From Galbula dea (taxonomy: Eukaryota > Chordata > Aves > Piciformes > Galbulidae): 64,000 nucleotides of DNA. Both the position numbers and the translations under genes were made by a program. The notes below the pieces were generated by a model that had not been told where the DNA came from, did no database searches, and saw only the letters and a list, made by a program, of their open reading frames with translations. The DNA lies in the NCBI GenBank assembly GCA_013399015.1, contig VWZX01008168.1:352696-416695 (forward strand), read 5' to 3'. Numbering within the stretch: the first letter of the stretch is position 1; the number at the start of each line of letters is the position of its first letter. This document shows positions 43,676 to 54,645 of the stretch, one piece after another.

Positions 43676-44786
43676 AGTTACCTCCCTTAAAAACTGCTGA
43701 GGTGTGGAGTGTCCCACAGATGCCACCATGTTCATCACTGCTCAGAGGAGGACATATAGCTCAGGAGGTCAGATCTCTTCCCACTGTGCTTGTTTTGCTA
43801 CACCCTCTTTTACTCTGCTCTGAGGCTGGATGAGAACCAGGGAGGCTGGGAGAGAACTTTCTGTTATCTTCATGGCCTTCTAGCAAGAGCAGGTGGTTGA
43901 GGGAAGAGGATATTGATCTGGATCCAACCCATCTCCCTGGCCTTTAGACCTGCCCCTTTCCAGGGTTGCTTGACCCCTCTCCATAGAGGGGAATTCTCCT
44001 TCCCTGTGGAACAGGATGATTCCAAAGGGCAACTCCATGCTGGTATTTCCTGACCTAGCTCTGCTATCACTCTGGAAGCACCAGCTCTCTGGTAGGATGT
44101 ACCAGCCCTTAGGAGATTGCTCCATTCAGAGAGAGGGAAACTGAGGCAGGAGCTAAGTGAGCTCATCCAAGGTATCTCCATCTGGGGTATTCCCAGACCA
44201 GGTCATCCCACACATGTTATCTTCTCCTGAGCTCAATCCCACTGTAACAATCCACCAGGAGAGGTTTGAGAGTCCCAGACTCACACCTTCTACTCTCCCA
44301 CCTTCTTCAAGGTGTGCTTGACCATGGGCATGTCAGGTTCAGCCTGGCTTTACCCTTACCTCCACTGGAGAGAGCAACCACCAGCAGGCAAAGAGAAGTG
44401 GACAGAGGAGGGTGCTTTGAGCAGAACCCCATGTTGTGTAGCTCAGACCTCAACAGGCTCCTCTGCCCATTTCCCACACACACACTTTCAAGCCATGTGA
44501 TGTTAAAAGGCAGCAAAACCCCACCCTGAAAGAGGCAAATTGTGTCCCAACCAACCCTAAGCAGGAGGAGGACAGGAGGATGTCATTCCTAGGCCAGCTC
44601 TTGAGGGGAGTTCTGGAACTCACAGAGGACATAAAATACCAGGTCATGGTCTGTGGATGTGACCTCAAACTTCTGCCTCCAAATCACTAAATGCAACCAA
44701 TAGCAGCTATTTCTGCCCCTAAGCAGCAGTAACATTAAACATTGAACCCCTGCTTGGACCTCGTGCTGCTATCTGCCTGCTTCTTC
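43676..44786. other. Non-coding stretch without recognised features
   Basis: About 1.1 kb of unique sequence with no recognisable gene, RNA or repeat. Confidence 0.5.
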
Positions 44787-45150
44787 TCCTCCTCTTCTAC
44801 TCTGCCCTACTAGGGCCACAGCTGGAGTCCTGGCTCCAGGTCTGGGCTCCCCAGGTTCAGAGAGCCAAGGAACTGCTGGAGAGAGTCCAGTGGAGGCTGG
44901 GAAGATGCTGAGGGCACTGGAGCAGCTCTGGCAGAAGGAAAGGCTGAGAGCCCTGGGGCTGCTGAGCCTGGAGAAGAGCAGCCCCAGAGGGGAGCTGCTG
45001 AATGCTGAGCAAGAGCTGCAGGCTGGGGGCAAGAGGCTGGGGCCAGACTCTGCTGAGTGGTGGCCAGGGCCAGGCCAAGGGGCACTGGGCACCAATTGGA
45101 AGCCAGGAGGTTCCAGCTGAGCAGGAGAAGAAACATCTTTGCTGTGAGAC
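44787..45150 (+). mobile_element. CR1 LINE fragment, type 1 (GC-rich), lacking its 3' end
   Basis: Carries the most upstream type 1 sequence in the window: CTACTCTGCCCTACTAGGGC, CTGGAGTCCTGGCTCCAGGT, GAACTGCTGGAGAGAGTCCA, GGAAGATGCTGAGGGCACTG, then GAGAAGAGCAGCCCCAGAGG and GGCCAAGGGGCACTGGGCAC. It stops at AGAAACATCTTTGCTGTGAG, so the last 170 bases are missing, which is atypical because LINE copies normally lose the 5' end. Confidence 0.92.
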
Positions 45151-45318
45151 TCAGCTCAGTGGAGAGACAATGCTGAACCCTTTCAGCATCCCAAGTCCCA
45201 GGAGCTCATTTTCTCCTTGAGAACAAGCAGAGCAAACCCCAGCCATCTTGGAGATGGGGGGGGGATAGATCCAAATCCATCTCTTCTGCTCAGTTGCTGA
45301 TGAGTTTTCAGGAGGCTT

Positions 45319-45428
45319 CTTAGAATCATGGAAGCATTTTGCTTAGAAAAGACCTTTAAGATCACCAAGTCCAACTGCCAACCCAGCACTGCCAGCTCAT
45401 CACTAAAGCATCACATCTAGGCACGTTG
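45319..45428 (-). mobile_element. CR1 LINE 3' end, type 3, short
   Basis: CTTAGAATCATGGAAGCATT, AGAAAAGACCTTTAAGATCA, CCAAGTCCAACTGCCAACCC and CATCACTAAAGCATCACATC. Confidence 0.88.
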
Positions 45429-45443
45429 TCCTTCAGCAGAGGA

Positions 45444-45472
45444 GGGTAGGGTAGGGTAGGGTAGGGTAGGGT
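45444..45472. repeat. (GGGTA)n microsatellite
   Basis: Five perfect GGGTA units followed by a degenerating GGGTGGAGTGGGCTAGAGTG tail. It is a pentamer and so not the vertebrate telomere hexamer TTAGGG. Confidence 0.9.
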
Positions 45473-45499
45473 GGAGTGGGCTAGAGTGGGCTGGGCACA

Positions 45500-47886
45500 C
45501 CCTAGGTCCCACCTCCCAACCATAGAAGGAGTATTGAGGCAAGGTGGAGGCAATCAATGGAAATGAGTCTTCTTAAATATGGGGCAAAGGTTACTCCTCC
45601 CTTTTCTCAGCATCACGCTCCATACCTTGTTTTACACCCAGGGTGTGTACTGAAGGTCCTAAAGGTTCTCAAGGCAGCTGGGCACCCCCTTGCCTATCAC
45701 CAAGGCAATCAGTTCCAGTTGAGTATTCACCAAGGATGGATATCTGCTGGTGCAGGCCTTCTGCAGTGACTTCTTCACTTCTGCTCAGTGAGTAGTGCAG
45801 CTTGGTAAGACATTGCAAGGGAAGGGGGTTGTGAAGGGCTGGGCTCCTTGGAGCTCCAAGTAAAGCAGGTCTTCATTTCTCAGGTGCTTGGAGGAAATGG
45901 AGTGGGGCAGAGAAGGGACTTGGGCCTCTCTGATCTGCAGAGATCTCTAGAACATCCCTCTGTAGGTACCTGGTGGAGGGCATGGCTGAATTACCACATA
46001 GCTTTGGAATTAAAGGATGAAGGCTCTGGAAGACAAGCGGGAAACCTGAGCTTTGAAGAGCACCATCAATGTTGGAAGCAGCTCCTAAACCAATTACTCT
46101 TTTACAGCCAGAGGCTGGGCTCTCTGCTCAGTTCTTCTCTTCCACCACAGGTCTCTATATCATGGGTGGGTGAAACCTGTGCAGTAAGCCTACAGGATGT
46201 TGGCAGTGGGATGTCCATGACAGAAGAGCTGAGGTTCTATCAAAGATCACAATGCAACCCCCTGGGATGTCTCCATCTTCCTCCAGAGCTCCTCCATCAG
46301 CCCCTTCCTGAGGTCTAAAACCTGGAGCTGCACCATTAGTGACACCAGAGGTCTGCAGGACATTGTCCCCCCCAGATCCTCAGGGTGTAGGAACCTGAGA
46401 GAGGACAGTTGCTGACAGCAAAGCATTGTCATCATCCTCCTGTGACATCTTGGGATTGGCCTGGATGTCAGATGGTTAGACCCTGTTGGAGACTCAGTAA
46501 TCAAAAGGCTGCTGCAGTTTTGAAGTGGAAAATGGAGATCAGAACAACAGAGAAGTGTCTGTGTCACTCAAATTTCCTTTCTTCTGCATCAAAGCAAAGG
46601 AGAGGATTTTGGGAGATCTCATTTTCGACACAAAATATTACAGGGAGCATTTTTCTGCTGCAGAGATCTTGGGTGGTTTGGGTTTGAGGTTTTTGTTCTT
46701 CTCCCTTTTCCTAACAATTATTTTGCCCCCCTTTCCTCCTTTGTTGATGGAGAAAAAAGAAAGGGTGGGGAAGTTGGGTTTGAAGGAGGAAAAGGGGGGG
46801 AAAAAAGCCCAAAAAACAGAAACCAAAAGACAAATATAAATATATTTTCCAGCAGGAAATATGGTCAAAAGACAAAGTTGCTTCTTCTTTTGAGAGGTTG
46901 CACAGAAATGGTTCCTGCAGCAGATCCTGAATCCAGGAGCACCTCTGGCTGCTGCTGAGGTTGTCTCCCAAAGCTGCTTGCCATGCTCTTGGACTTCACT
47001 AGCTCTTTGGTTGTGTTGTCACCTCTGAGGAGCAATTCAGGGGCTTCATCCTTCCAAGGAGTGGTCTCCTTGGAGGTTCCCATGGGGGAGAGAAGAGGGT
47101 GGTGGCAGGGTGGGCACTTGGAGGTCCCATGGGAGACAGGAGGGTGGTGAGAGGGTGAACACATCTCTCACTGTTGCAGAGCACTTTTGGTCTCCTCCAG
47201 CTCTCACTGGTAGCATCAGAACTCACCAGTGACTTTGTGACCTGCAGAGATCCAACCTCCTGCTGCTTTGCCACCAGCCATGGGTCTCATGACACTTGGT
47301 GTCACTTCAGGTAAGCAGCCAGGGAATGTGTCCTTTGGACACCTCAAGTGCAGGAGAAGTTTGGCAGAAGTTTTGTATTCATAGGCAACAACCTCCTCCC
47401 TGGGATGGTTTTAGTGATCTCTGCTGAGAAGTTCAAAGCCAGAACCCAAACTGCTGTGAACCTGCAACTGAGTCCTCATGGAGCTGTGGGACCATGACCA
47501 TGACCATATGCTGTCACCTGGGGTTTTCTACAGCTTAGAGCAACCAAAGCCTGCAAGGTCCAACAGCCAAAGGCAAAGCTTAACCAGGGCATACTGGAGA
47601 TGCGCAGCAAGTTGTTAATGAAGGGAGTAATTAACCCCAGCAAGAAGAAAGCTGCACTTTTGTGACCATCCCTTCAGCCTTGGAGAACATTGCTGTACCT
47701 GAGCTGGTTCTGCTCAACCAGCAGTTATGGGTTCAAGGGACAGCTCATGGCAAGGGGCAGATGACCAAACCAAAATGGACTTGGAGCAGCTTAGTGAGCT
47801 CCCCACCACCAGCTGAGCTCAATGGACTTTCCACCTACAGCTTTGTGGTTTCACTTGAACCCTAATCAACATCACTCACACAACCC
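45500..47886. other. Non-coding stretch without recognised repeats
   Basis: About 2.4 kb of unique sequence. A G/A-rich block at 46,745-46,815 (GGAGGAAAAGGGGGGGAAAA) is low complexity. The 156-codon frame at 45848-46318 and the others here lack recognised domains. Confidence 0.5.
47580..47665. promoter_or_regulatory. Candidate regulatory island, small
   Basis: GAGATGCGCAGCAAGTTGTT, AATGAAGGGAGTAATTAACC and CTGCACTTTTGTGACC. Contains an NRF1-like TGCGCA core and a TAATTA core within 50 bases. Confidence 0.28.
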
Positions 47887-48030
47887 CAGCATGATGGGGA
47901 TGGAAAGGGAACCTCTGGAGACCATCTAGTCCAACATAGAGCAGTGTCACCCAGAGCAGGTTGCCCAGGATCAACTCCAGGTGGGGTTGGAATCTCTCTA
48001 AAGAAGAAGACTCAACAAGCTCTCTGGGCA
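47887..48030 (-). mobile_element. CR1 LINE 3' fragment, type-1 related
   Basis: GGAAAGGGAACCTCTGGAGA, CCATCTAGTCCAACATAGAG, CAGAGCAGGTTGCCCAGGAT, CAACTCCAGGTGGGGTTGGA and AGCTCTCTGGGCACTAGTG. The AT-rich terminal tail is degraded. Confidence 0.82.
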
Positions 48031-48424
48031 CTAGTGTCAAGTCCTTTGGTCTTCCTTGGTCCAAAGACCTTTACACTGGGTCCAAAGAGTCCTCCTTGAA
48101 GGATCTCCTGTAGATGGAGTGGATCAGTTTCTTCACTGGTGTGTGTTGATGGAATGAACATGGCTTTGTGATAAATCATCTGCAAACCATCTCTGATGAT
48201 TTTTGTTTCCTTTTAGGTCTTTCAGTCCCTGATCCTAGGATCAAAAGGTGGCTGGTGATGAACATCTGGACATGCTGGAGTGCTCCTGCACATAAAGGCA
48301 ACCCTGAGGTATGGACACAGAGCTGGGCAGGGTAGATCTGCACCAGGCTTTAGATTCCAAACTCTCCTGTGTTTCACTGGGAGTGAGATGTGTTGATGCC
48401 AACATCTTCTACACAAGGTGGGTA

Positions 48425-48640
48425 GGTCCTGTTGTGATAGGACAAGGGGTGATGGTTTAAAACCAAAAGGAGGAGATTTAGACTAGCTATTAGGAAGAAA
48501 TTTTTTACAGAGAGGTGGGAGGAGATGTCCCATCCCTGGAACCATCCCAGCTCAGGTTGAACCTTGGGCCTCTGAGCAACCTGCTCTAGTGGGAGATGTC
48601 CCTGTTGACTGCAGGGGAGGTTGGACTAGGTGACCTCCTC
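48425..48640 (+). mobile_element. CR1 LINE 3' fragment, type 4
   Basis: TCCTGTTGTGATAGGACAAG, GGGTGATGGTTTAAAACCAA, ATTTAGACTAGCTATTAGGA, CATCCCTGGAACCATCCCAG, CAACCTGCTCTAGTGGGAGA and GGTTGGACTAGGTGACCTCC. The terminal motif is lost after that. Confidence 0.9.
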
Positions 48641-49581
48641 ACATTATGCCTAGTAGATCCCATGTCCACCAAGAAGCCCTAATGAGCTCTGCCACTGTTC
48701 CTGGTCCTTGGAGTTAAGGATGTGCCTGAGATGCACTGAGGTGTTAAACATGATGTTCCAGCTGCCAGCCAGAAGCACCCCACCTTCAGCAGAGGACCAG
48801 TTGGAGCTGCATCACTTCCCAACCCCTCTGCTCCCACCACACTGTGGCTGCATGCAAGCAGAGCCTGGAAGAGCTCAAGGGTGAGGAGATCTTGTGCAAA
48901 CCCAGTCCCAGGTCCAGGTGTAGGGGGTTGGAGTGAGCACCTGGCATGGCCCACTTAAGTGTCAGTGAGAAGGGTCCACATCACCTCTCTAAGGATGCCT
49001 GTGGAGCAGGAGAAGACCTCTGGGAGAGCCACAACAGGTTCTCTTGGAGTCATTAGGAAGAAGCAGGCATTTTCAGGTGTGATTCATCTGGCTGAATGAA
49101 TTCAGATGAATTCAGGTGATTCATCTGGCTTTCTGCAGGCATCAAAGTTCAGAGCAGGATGAATTGTCCCTCCAGCAGGGCCTATTTTTTTCTCCCTGGC
49201 AGCAGAAGCAGCCAAGATGAGCATGCAGAGCTGCTTTTGGAGGGATGAGTCCCTCCTGGCATCTCTATTTTTATTATTATTTATTTATTTTCATTATTTT
49301 TTCTTCTTAAACAAGAATCAAGTAGCTCATGCATTTCCTATCTGGAAACACTCATCACTTTCAAAATCCCCCCTGAGAAGAAGCCATCAAACTTCATTGG
49401 CACCCCCTCTTTGCAGACAGATTTCCTCCACCCTCTGGAAAGCTCAGCTCCAGAGATGGACTACATCCCCTTTCTCCTACCAGGGGAAGAAAAGGGTCCT
49501 AGCCCCCACCCCACAGCAGGAGAATTCCAGCCCAAACCTCTGCAGGCATCTGATATTTATTGAAGCATCTCCTCCACTCTC
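48641..49581. other. Non-coding stretch
   Basis: About 0.9 kb of unique sequence. A 15-base GTGATTCATCTGGCT is repeated at about 49,079 and 49,118 around GAATTCAGATGAATTCAG. An AT-rich ATTTTTATTATTATTTATTT stretch follows at about 49,266. Confidence 0.45.
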
Positions 49582-49720
49582 CTGGAATTCCAGAAGCATT
49601 TGGACAGTGCTTTTAGACATTTGGGGTGACTTTGGAGTTGTCCTGGGCAGAGACAGGAGTTGGACTTGATGATCCTGCTGGGTGTCCCTTCCAACTCAGG
49701 ATATTCTGGGATTCTGAGAT
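49582..49720 (+). mobile_element. CR1 LINE 3' end, type 5
   Basis: GAATTCCAGAAGCATTTGGA, CAGTGCTTTTAGACATTTGG, GTCCTGGGCAGAGACAGGAG, TTGGACTTGATGATCCTGCT, TCCCTTCCAACTCAGGATAT and TCTGGGATTCTG. This end type differs from types 1-4 and matches only the fragment at 14.02 kb. Confidence 0.85.
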
Positions 49721-49908
49721 CCCTTCCTGCGTTTGGATCAAAATAGGCTTGAAGGGAGGTGAGGAACCTGCAGCAGAAGCAACACTTAAACTCCTACCAT
49801 CTCGATCCCAAGCTGACAGCATCACCAAAAACCCACCCCATGCAGCTGCTACTCCAGGAGTAATGCTCCTCTCAACAGGAGGCAGGAGATAACACTGCCC
49901 AAATTACT

Positions 49909-50296
49909 CATAGAATCATTAAGGTTAGGAGAGACCTCTAAGATCATCAAGCCCAACCATCAACCTCTCACTAAACCATGGCCCTCAGCACCACATCTAG
50001 GTGTTTTTGAACCCCTCCAGGGATGGTGACTCCACCACTGCCCTGGGCAGCCTGGGCCAATGCCTAACAACTCTTTCAGGGAAGAAATCTTTCCTGATCT
50101 CCAATCTTAACCTCTCCTGGTGAAACCTGAGGCCATTTCCTCTTGTCCTCTCACTGGTGACCTGGGAGAAGACACCAACACCCCCCACACCTGGCTCCAA
50201 CCTCTCAGGTAGTTGTAGAGAGCCAGAAGGTCTCCCCTGAACCTCCTTTTCTCCAGCCTAAACAACCTTAATTCCCTCAGCTGCTCCTCAGAAGAC
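49909..50296 (-). mobile_element. CR1 LINE 3' fragment, type 3
   Basis: Well-preserved long copy: CATAGAATCATTAAGGTTAG, CCTCTAAGATCATCAAGCCC, CCTCCAGGGATGGTGACTCC, GCCTGGGCCAATGCCTAACA, CTCTCACTGGTGACCTGGGA, GAAGGTCTCCCCTGAACCTC and ending CTCAGCTGCTCCTCAGAAGA. A good local reference for type 3. Confidence 0.95.
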
Positions 50297-50439
50297 TTCT
50301 CCACCAAGCAGCCCATGGCAGGAACTGGTGGAAAGAGGTGGGAGGGAGAGAAGAAGAAACAAACAACCCCAACCACCAAGCCTAGGTAAGACAAGCTTGT
50401 CAGTTGACTCCTTTAAGCAGAAGGCAGCAAACCGTGCAG

Positions 50440-50530
50440 GCAGGCACTGAGTTGAGTTCCTCCCAATTAAATTTAACAAGTGACTCCCCTGAATCTTTCA
50501 TGAGCATTCAGAAATGTTTTAGCCCATCTG
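50440..50530. promoter_or_regulatory. Weak candidate regulatory island
   Basis: CCTCCCAATTAAATTTAACA, AGTGACTCCCCTGAATC and TTTCATGAGCATTCAG. Holds AATTAAATT cores and no repeat similarity. Confidence 0.22.
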
Positions 50531-50639
50531 TCTCCTCACCCTTCTAACCACCACCGTACCTCAGAGATCTGCTTTGGGTGGGTGGGTGGGTTGGTTGTGG
50601 AGGGGGTTTTTTGGGGGCCACCCGCTGCTCAGGAGACTT

Positions 50640-51000
50640 CCAACTTCTCTCCATGCAGGTGGCTGAAGGTGGCCGAGGGTTAGCGGTAGCCCCCAGCCGG
50701 CTTTCCGCTGGGCTGGAGCGCGGCTCGCTGACGTCGGCACCGCTTTCTCGGGAGAGGAATGGTTGCTTCTGTCACGGCTGCATCTTCCCCCCCCTTCTCC
50801 TCCTCCTCCCCCTTCCTCCCCCTCCCCTTCCTCTCCTCGGCTTGCCCCCCGCCTGATCGATTGTCACTTTAATTATCTGTCGGCCCCGTGACGTGCCGGC
50901 AGGTTCCCAACCGGAGTCACTTCTTCTGAGGGGCTCCTGGGTCTCGGCGTGTTTGTGTGCGGCGGCGACTGCTTTCAATTAAAGCGCTGAGGGAACCTGA
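50640..51000. promoter_or_regulatory. CpG-enriched island with CRE-like sites
   Basis: Highest CpG content in the window: GGTGGCCGAGGGTTAGCGGT, AGCCGGCTTTCCGCTGGG, GGAGCGCGGCTCGCTGACG, CGTGTTTGTGTGCGGCGGCG. TGACGTCG at 50729-50736 and TGACGTG at 50889-50895 resemble CREB/ATF sites. CACTTTAATTATCTGTCGGC and CTTTCAATTAAAGCGCTGAG bring two homeodomain cores. A long polypyrimidine tract (about 50,785-50,838) sits in the middle. It could be an unmethylated promoter or a large enhancer. Confidence 0.4.
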
Positions 51001-51199
51001 AAGAGGCTCCCTGAGATGGGGAGAGGAAGGGAGGGTGAGGAGCAGAGAGAGGAGGAGGAGGAGGATGGCATTAGGTTAAACATGGAGAGCTGTAAGGCTT
51101 TTGCAAAGGGCAGGGTGGGATGGTGGGAGTCAAAAGGACCTTGCCCTGTGGGATGGGGAGGAACAGCAGCATCCCAAAGACGCTTGATGGCAAGATCAG
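51001..51199. repeat. Purine-rich low-complexity stretch
   Basis: GGGGAGAGGAAGGGAGGGTG and (GAG)n up to about 51,065, followed by ordinary unique sequence. A 138-codon frame from 51016 starts in this simple repeat and is not credible as a gene. Confidence 0.6.
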
Positions 51200-51270
51200 A
51201 GAAGTGTAGACTCAGTGGGGTTGGAAGGGACCTCCAAGAACATCAAGAACAACTGTCAACCTATCACCGC
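51200..51270 (-). mobile_element. CR1 LINE 3' end, very short, diverged
   Basis: AAGTGTAGACTCAGTGGGGT, TGGAAGGGACCTCCAAGAAC, ATCAAGAACAACTGTCAACC and TATCACCGCC. The tail is decayed. Confidence 0.7.
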
Positions 51271-52207
51271 CATCCCCACAATGTAGGGGAGGATGGCCAC
51301 GTGTTGTCCCTCCCATCGGCTGCCCCATCCAGCTTCGTGGTGCTAACAGCACAAGGCTGGCAGCTATGGCCCAAGATCTCCTTGATCCTGGGATCCCACT
51401 GGGGGATGAAGGGATGGAGAGCAGCCCTGTGAGAAAGGACTTAGGGGTGTTAGTGGGTGAAGAGTGGAGATGAGGTGGGAATGTGAGCTCCCAGCCCACT
51501 GCTCACTCCACTGCTGCTGTTGCCTCTTGCCCTCTCCTGGGGGTTAGCAGGACCCAAAGGTCCAGTAATGTCCCTTTGCAGTTAGACGCTGATGCTGCAG
51601 GGACCTCAGTAGACAGGCAGATGGAAGAAAGGTCTCCTGTACCTGGAGAGCAGAGGTCCTCCAGGGAAAAAGAGGCTGCTTAGGCTGCACTAACTAGAAG
51701 CAAAAGGTAGAAATTTCACAGAGTTTCAGACACTGGCAAGGAGCTGTGTTCCCACAAGGAGATGCTGTTCCCAGAGGATCACCATGAAAACCCTGCAACA
51801 GCAGGAGTTTTCATCCCAGCCACCTCGGGGGGACAATCCTGCTGGTCCTCCTGGGGGATGGAGCAGATGATCTAATGGCTCTTTAGCATTTTCCAGCTCT
51901 CAGCTTCTCCCCCTCAAGGCTAAGCTTGTATTCAGAGACCAGGCTTTGGCTCCAAGTCCCATCAGAAGCCAGCAGCAGTCAGGGCTCCTTTCTCCTGAGT
52001 GATGGAGAAGGCAAAATCCAGCCTTTGAATGAGGAGAGGGACTGAGAAATGTCCCCAAGCTCAGGTTGTTTCACTATGTCCCATGGAGTTTCTTGCACCT
52101 TCCTTTGTGTTGCCTCCTGCCACCAGCCACTGCTGCACTAAATGCTCCCCAAGCCTGTGTGGCCATGGTCCTTGCTAAGGCTCTAGCCAGATTCAAAGCC
52201 ATCAGCA
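51271..52207. other. Non-coding stretch without recognised features
   Basis: About 0.9 kb of unique sequence. GGAGCAGATGATCTAATGGC near 51,855 faintly recalls a CR1 3' end but is too degraded to call. Confidence 0.45.
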
Positions 52208-52268
52208 TGGAGTTTGGACTAGATGACCTTTAAATGTTACCTTTCAACCCAAACCATTCTATGATCAT
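52208..52268 (+). mobile_element. CR1 LINE 3' end, type 4, very short
   Basis: GGAGTTTGGACTAGATGACC, TTTAAATGTTACCTTTCAAC and CCAAACCATTCTATGATC. About 60 bp. Confidence 0.82.
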
Positions 52269-54261
52269 TCTTGGAGTGGGGACAAATGAGGTCCTTGACC
52301 CTGTTTTTGCTATGCTGGGTTGAGAAACCAACCCTGGGTGCCCTGGAGCTAATGCTCATGGCCTTGCCCCACAGTTTTGACTTACCTTCTCAACCCAGGT
52401 CCACCTTCCCCTCTCAGGCCTACATAGCCCTGGATGATGAGAGGTAACTAGTCTACTTCTGGATCACTGAGGTTTTTGTTACTCTGCAGTTTGCAATATC
52501 AGGAGGAGCTCAGAACTTCTTTATCTTTGCCTTGCTCCATCCCTAAGTCTCCACCACCCAATTACATTATATCTCCACCACCCAATTACATTATATCTCC
52601 ACCAGACCTCTGCAAGAACTTGGGGTGAACCTCATCAGGGAACAGATCAAGGTTTAAATGACCCAAGGAGGAAAAAAACAACCAAACAAGGGATTTTTTC
52701 AGCCAAAAAAAAACCCACAGAGGACTTTGTTCACCCCTTTGGAGCAGCATGGCCTCCTCTGAGAAGAGCTGGAGGTCTTGGACAACAACCATCAAGGAGT
52801 AAACAAATCCCTAGTGGTTACCTTCTCTGGCACTCCTTGGAGCCACAACAACAGAGGTTCCTTACCTACATCTTGAGAGAGACTTCATCCAACAGTCTAA
52901 TTCACACACCCCTAAACCAGACCTTCAGGCCATCTCCAGCCAGCTGACCTCCAACCTGTGCTATGCCAAGAGCATCCCCAGAGATGTCTCAGGCTCATGG
53001 CTACAGAGAGAAGCTTCAGAGAAACTCTTCCTGCTCAACATTTAACCTTGACCTGCTGCATGCCCAGAGATGGAGGAGGTAAGGTGGTTCCATGTCTGAA
53101 GAATCCTTCCAGCACTTCTCTGTGCCCCCAGAATGCTGGTTTGGAGTCAGCCTCAGGGTTGGCACAGATCTCTGCCTTACCAAAATCATTGGACAATGCC
53201 TAAGTCAGAGCCAGGGACACTGGGAATGGGACAGGGACTGGGAAGGCACTTTCCATCCTCTAGAAAGTTCAGAAGTCCAATGTTTTTAGTGCAAATCATC
53301 CCAGGGAGAAGCTCTGGGCAGGTCCCAGACAGCGTGGCCCAAGGGTACAGACAGAATATCTTTGGTTGACTTGTCCACCTGGGAACATGATTCATTCCTG
53401 GTGCCCCAGGAAGGGATTTCAGTGCTCTCAAGGTGATCTAGTTCATGGGAATGGATGGAAGAGAAGGAGCCAAGAGTAGCCCAGCTCCTGAAGGCAGCTT
53501 TGCAATGGAGAGGAACCATCACCCCAACAACAAAGCCAGTGCCATCGAACAACTATCAGGCAAAGAAGACAGGAAGGAAAGGAGTATCCTGGAGTAGATG
53601 TTCCATGCTTAGTGTGACACAAAATCAACCTCAGCTCTGGATGCAGAACTCACCCCATGGAAAAAAAAAAACCCAACCTGATGAGCATCAGGAAACCAGA
53701 GCTGTCCCCTGGCTACCACCCCTGTTCCTGGGAGAGGATTTACAGCAAGTTCTTTCTAGAGGAAACTGCCAGCCTTGACAGGCAACAGATTTGACCTCCC
53801 TTGACAATTGCCCCAATTTGCTCAGCTCTTTGCTTTATGGATCCTGGCCAGGTTTTGTTTTGGTTGCTTAAATATTTCTTCTCTCTCTCTCTAAGTGAAT
53901 TTAGCACCAGAAGATGCTCAACTGACAACCATGGTGGCTTGGGACTCTTTAGCCACATGTCACCATGAGGGGCAGAGGAGCCTTCTGTGTAAACATTGGC
54001 TGCTCTTAAAGCCATCAGCAAATATTTAACCATGAGAACTGTCCCCAGGCTTCTCTTTGCTTGATGTCTATTAGCTATGGTGGCTAAAGAGGCCTTGAGA
54101 TTGGTCTCAGATCATTTTATCTCCATTTGCTTATCACAACAGTAATTCTTCTACACTTTGGGGGATTCTTTCAGTTTCCCAGAAGCATTGGTGGTTAACT
54201 GAGGACTGTGCAAAGGGAAAAGATGATGTTAAGGAGCAGAGATGAAGGGTCAGTGATTCCA
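52269..54261. other. Non-coding stretch without recognised repeats
   Basis: About 2 kb of unique sequence. A 25-base unit (ATATCTCCACCACCCAATTA onward) is tandemly repeated at about 52,545-52,605. A-runs occur at about 52,682-52,712 and 53,660-53,672. No gene recognised. Confidence 0.5.
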
Positions 54262-54645
54262 CTGAATCTCAGCATGCTGGGGGTTGGAAGGGACATCTAG
54301 AGATCATCTAGAACAACACCCTCCCTGCTCCAGCAGGGGCACCCCCAGCAGCTTGCAGCTTGCCCAGGGTCACCTCCAGCTGCCTTGGGAATCTCTCCAC
54401 ACAAGGAGACTCCACAGCCTCTCTGCAAAGCCTGGGCCAGGGCTCCAACACCCTCACACCAAACAAGCTTCTCCTCCTGCTCAGCTGGAGCCTCCTGGCT
54501 TCCACTTGGTGCTCAGTGCCCCTTGGGCTGGCCCTGGGCACCACTGAGCAGAGTCTGGCCCCAGCCTCTTGCCCCCAGCCTTCAGCTCTTGCTGGGCATT
54601 GAGCAGCTCCCCTCTGGGGCTGCTCTTCTCCAGGCTAATCTACCC
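54262..54645 (-). mobile_element. CR1 LINE 3' fragment, type 1 (GC-rich)
   Basis: CACTGAATCTCAGCATGCTG, GGGGTTGGAAGGGACATCTA, CCTCCCTGCTCCAGCAGGGG, GACTCCACAGCCTCTCTGCA, CTTCTCCTCCTGCTCAGCTG and GGGGCTGCTCTTCTCCAGGC. It has a 9-base local duplication (AGCTTGCAGCTTGCCC) that the 231 and 32,546 copies lack. Confidence 0.92.

Noticed and set aside
45444..45472. Interstitial telomere repeat
   Set aside because: The unit is the pentamer GGGTA, not TTAGGG.
51840..51900. Additional CR1 3' end
   Set aside because: Only GATGATCTAATGGCTC resembles the consensus. Not enough to call.
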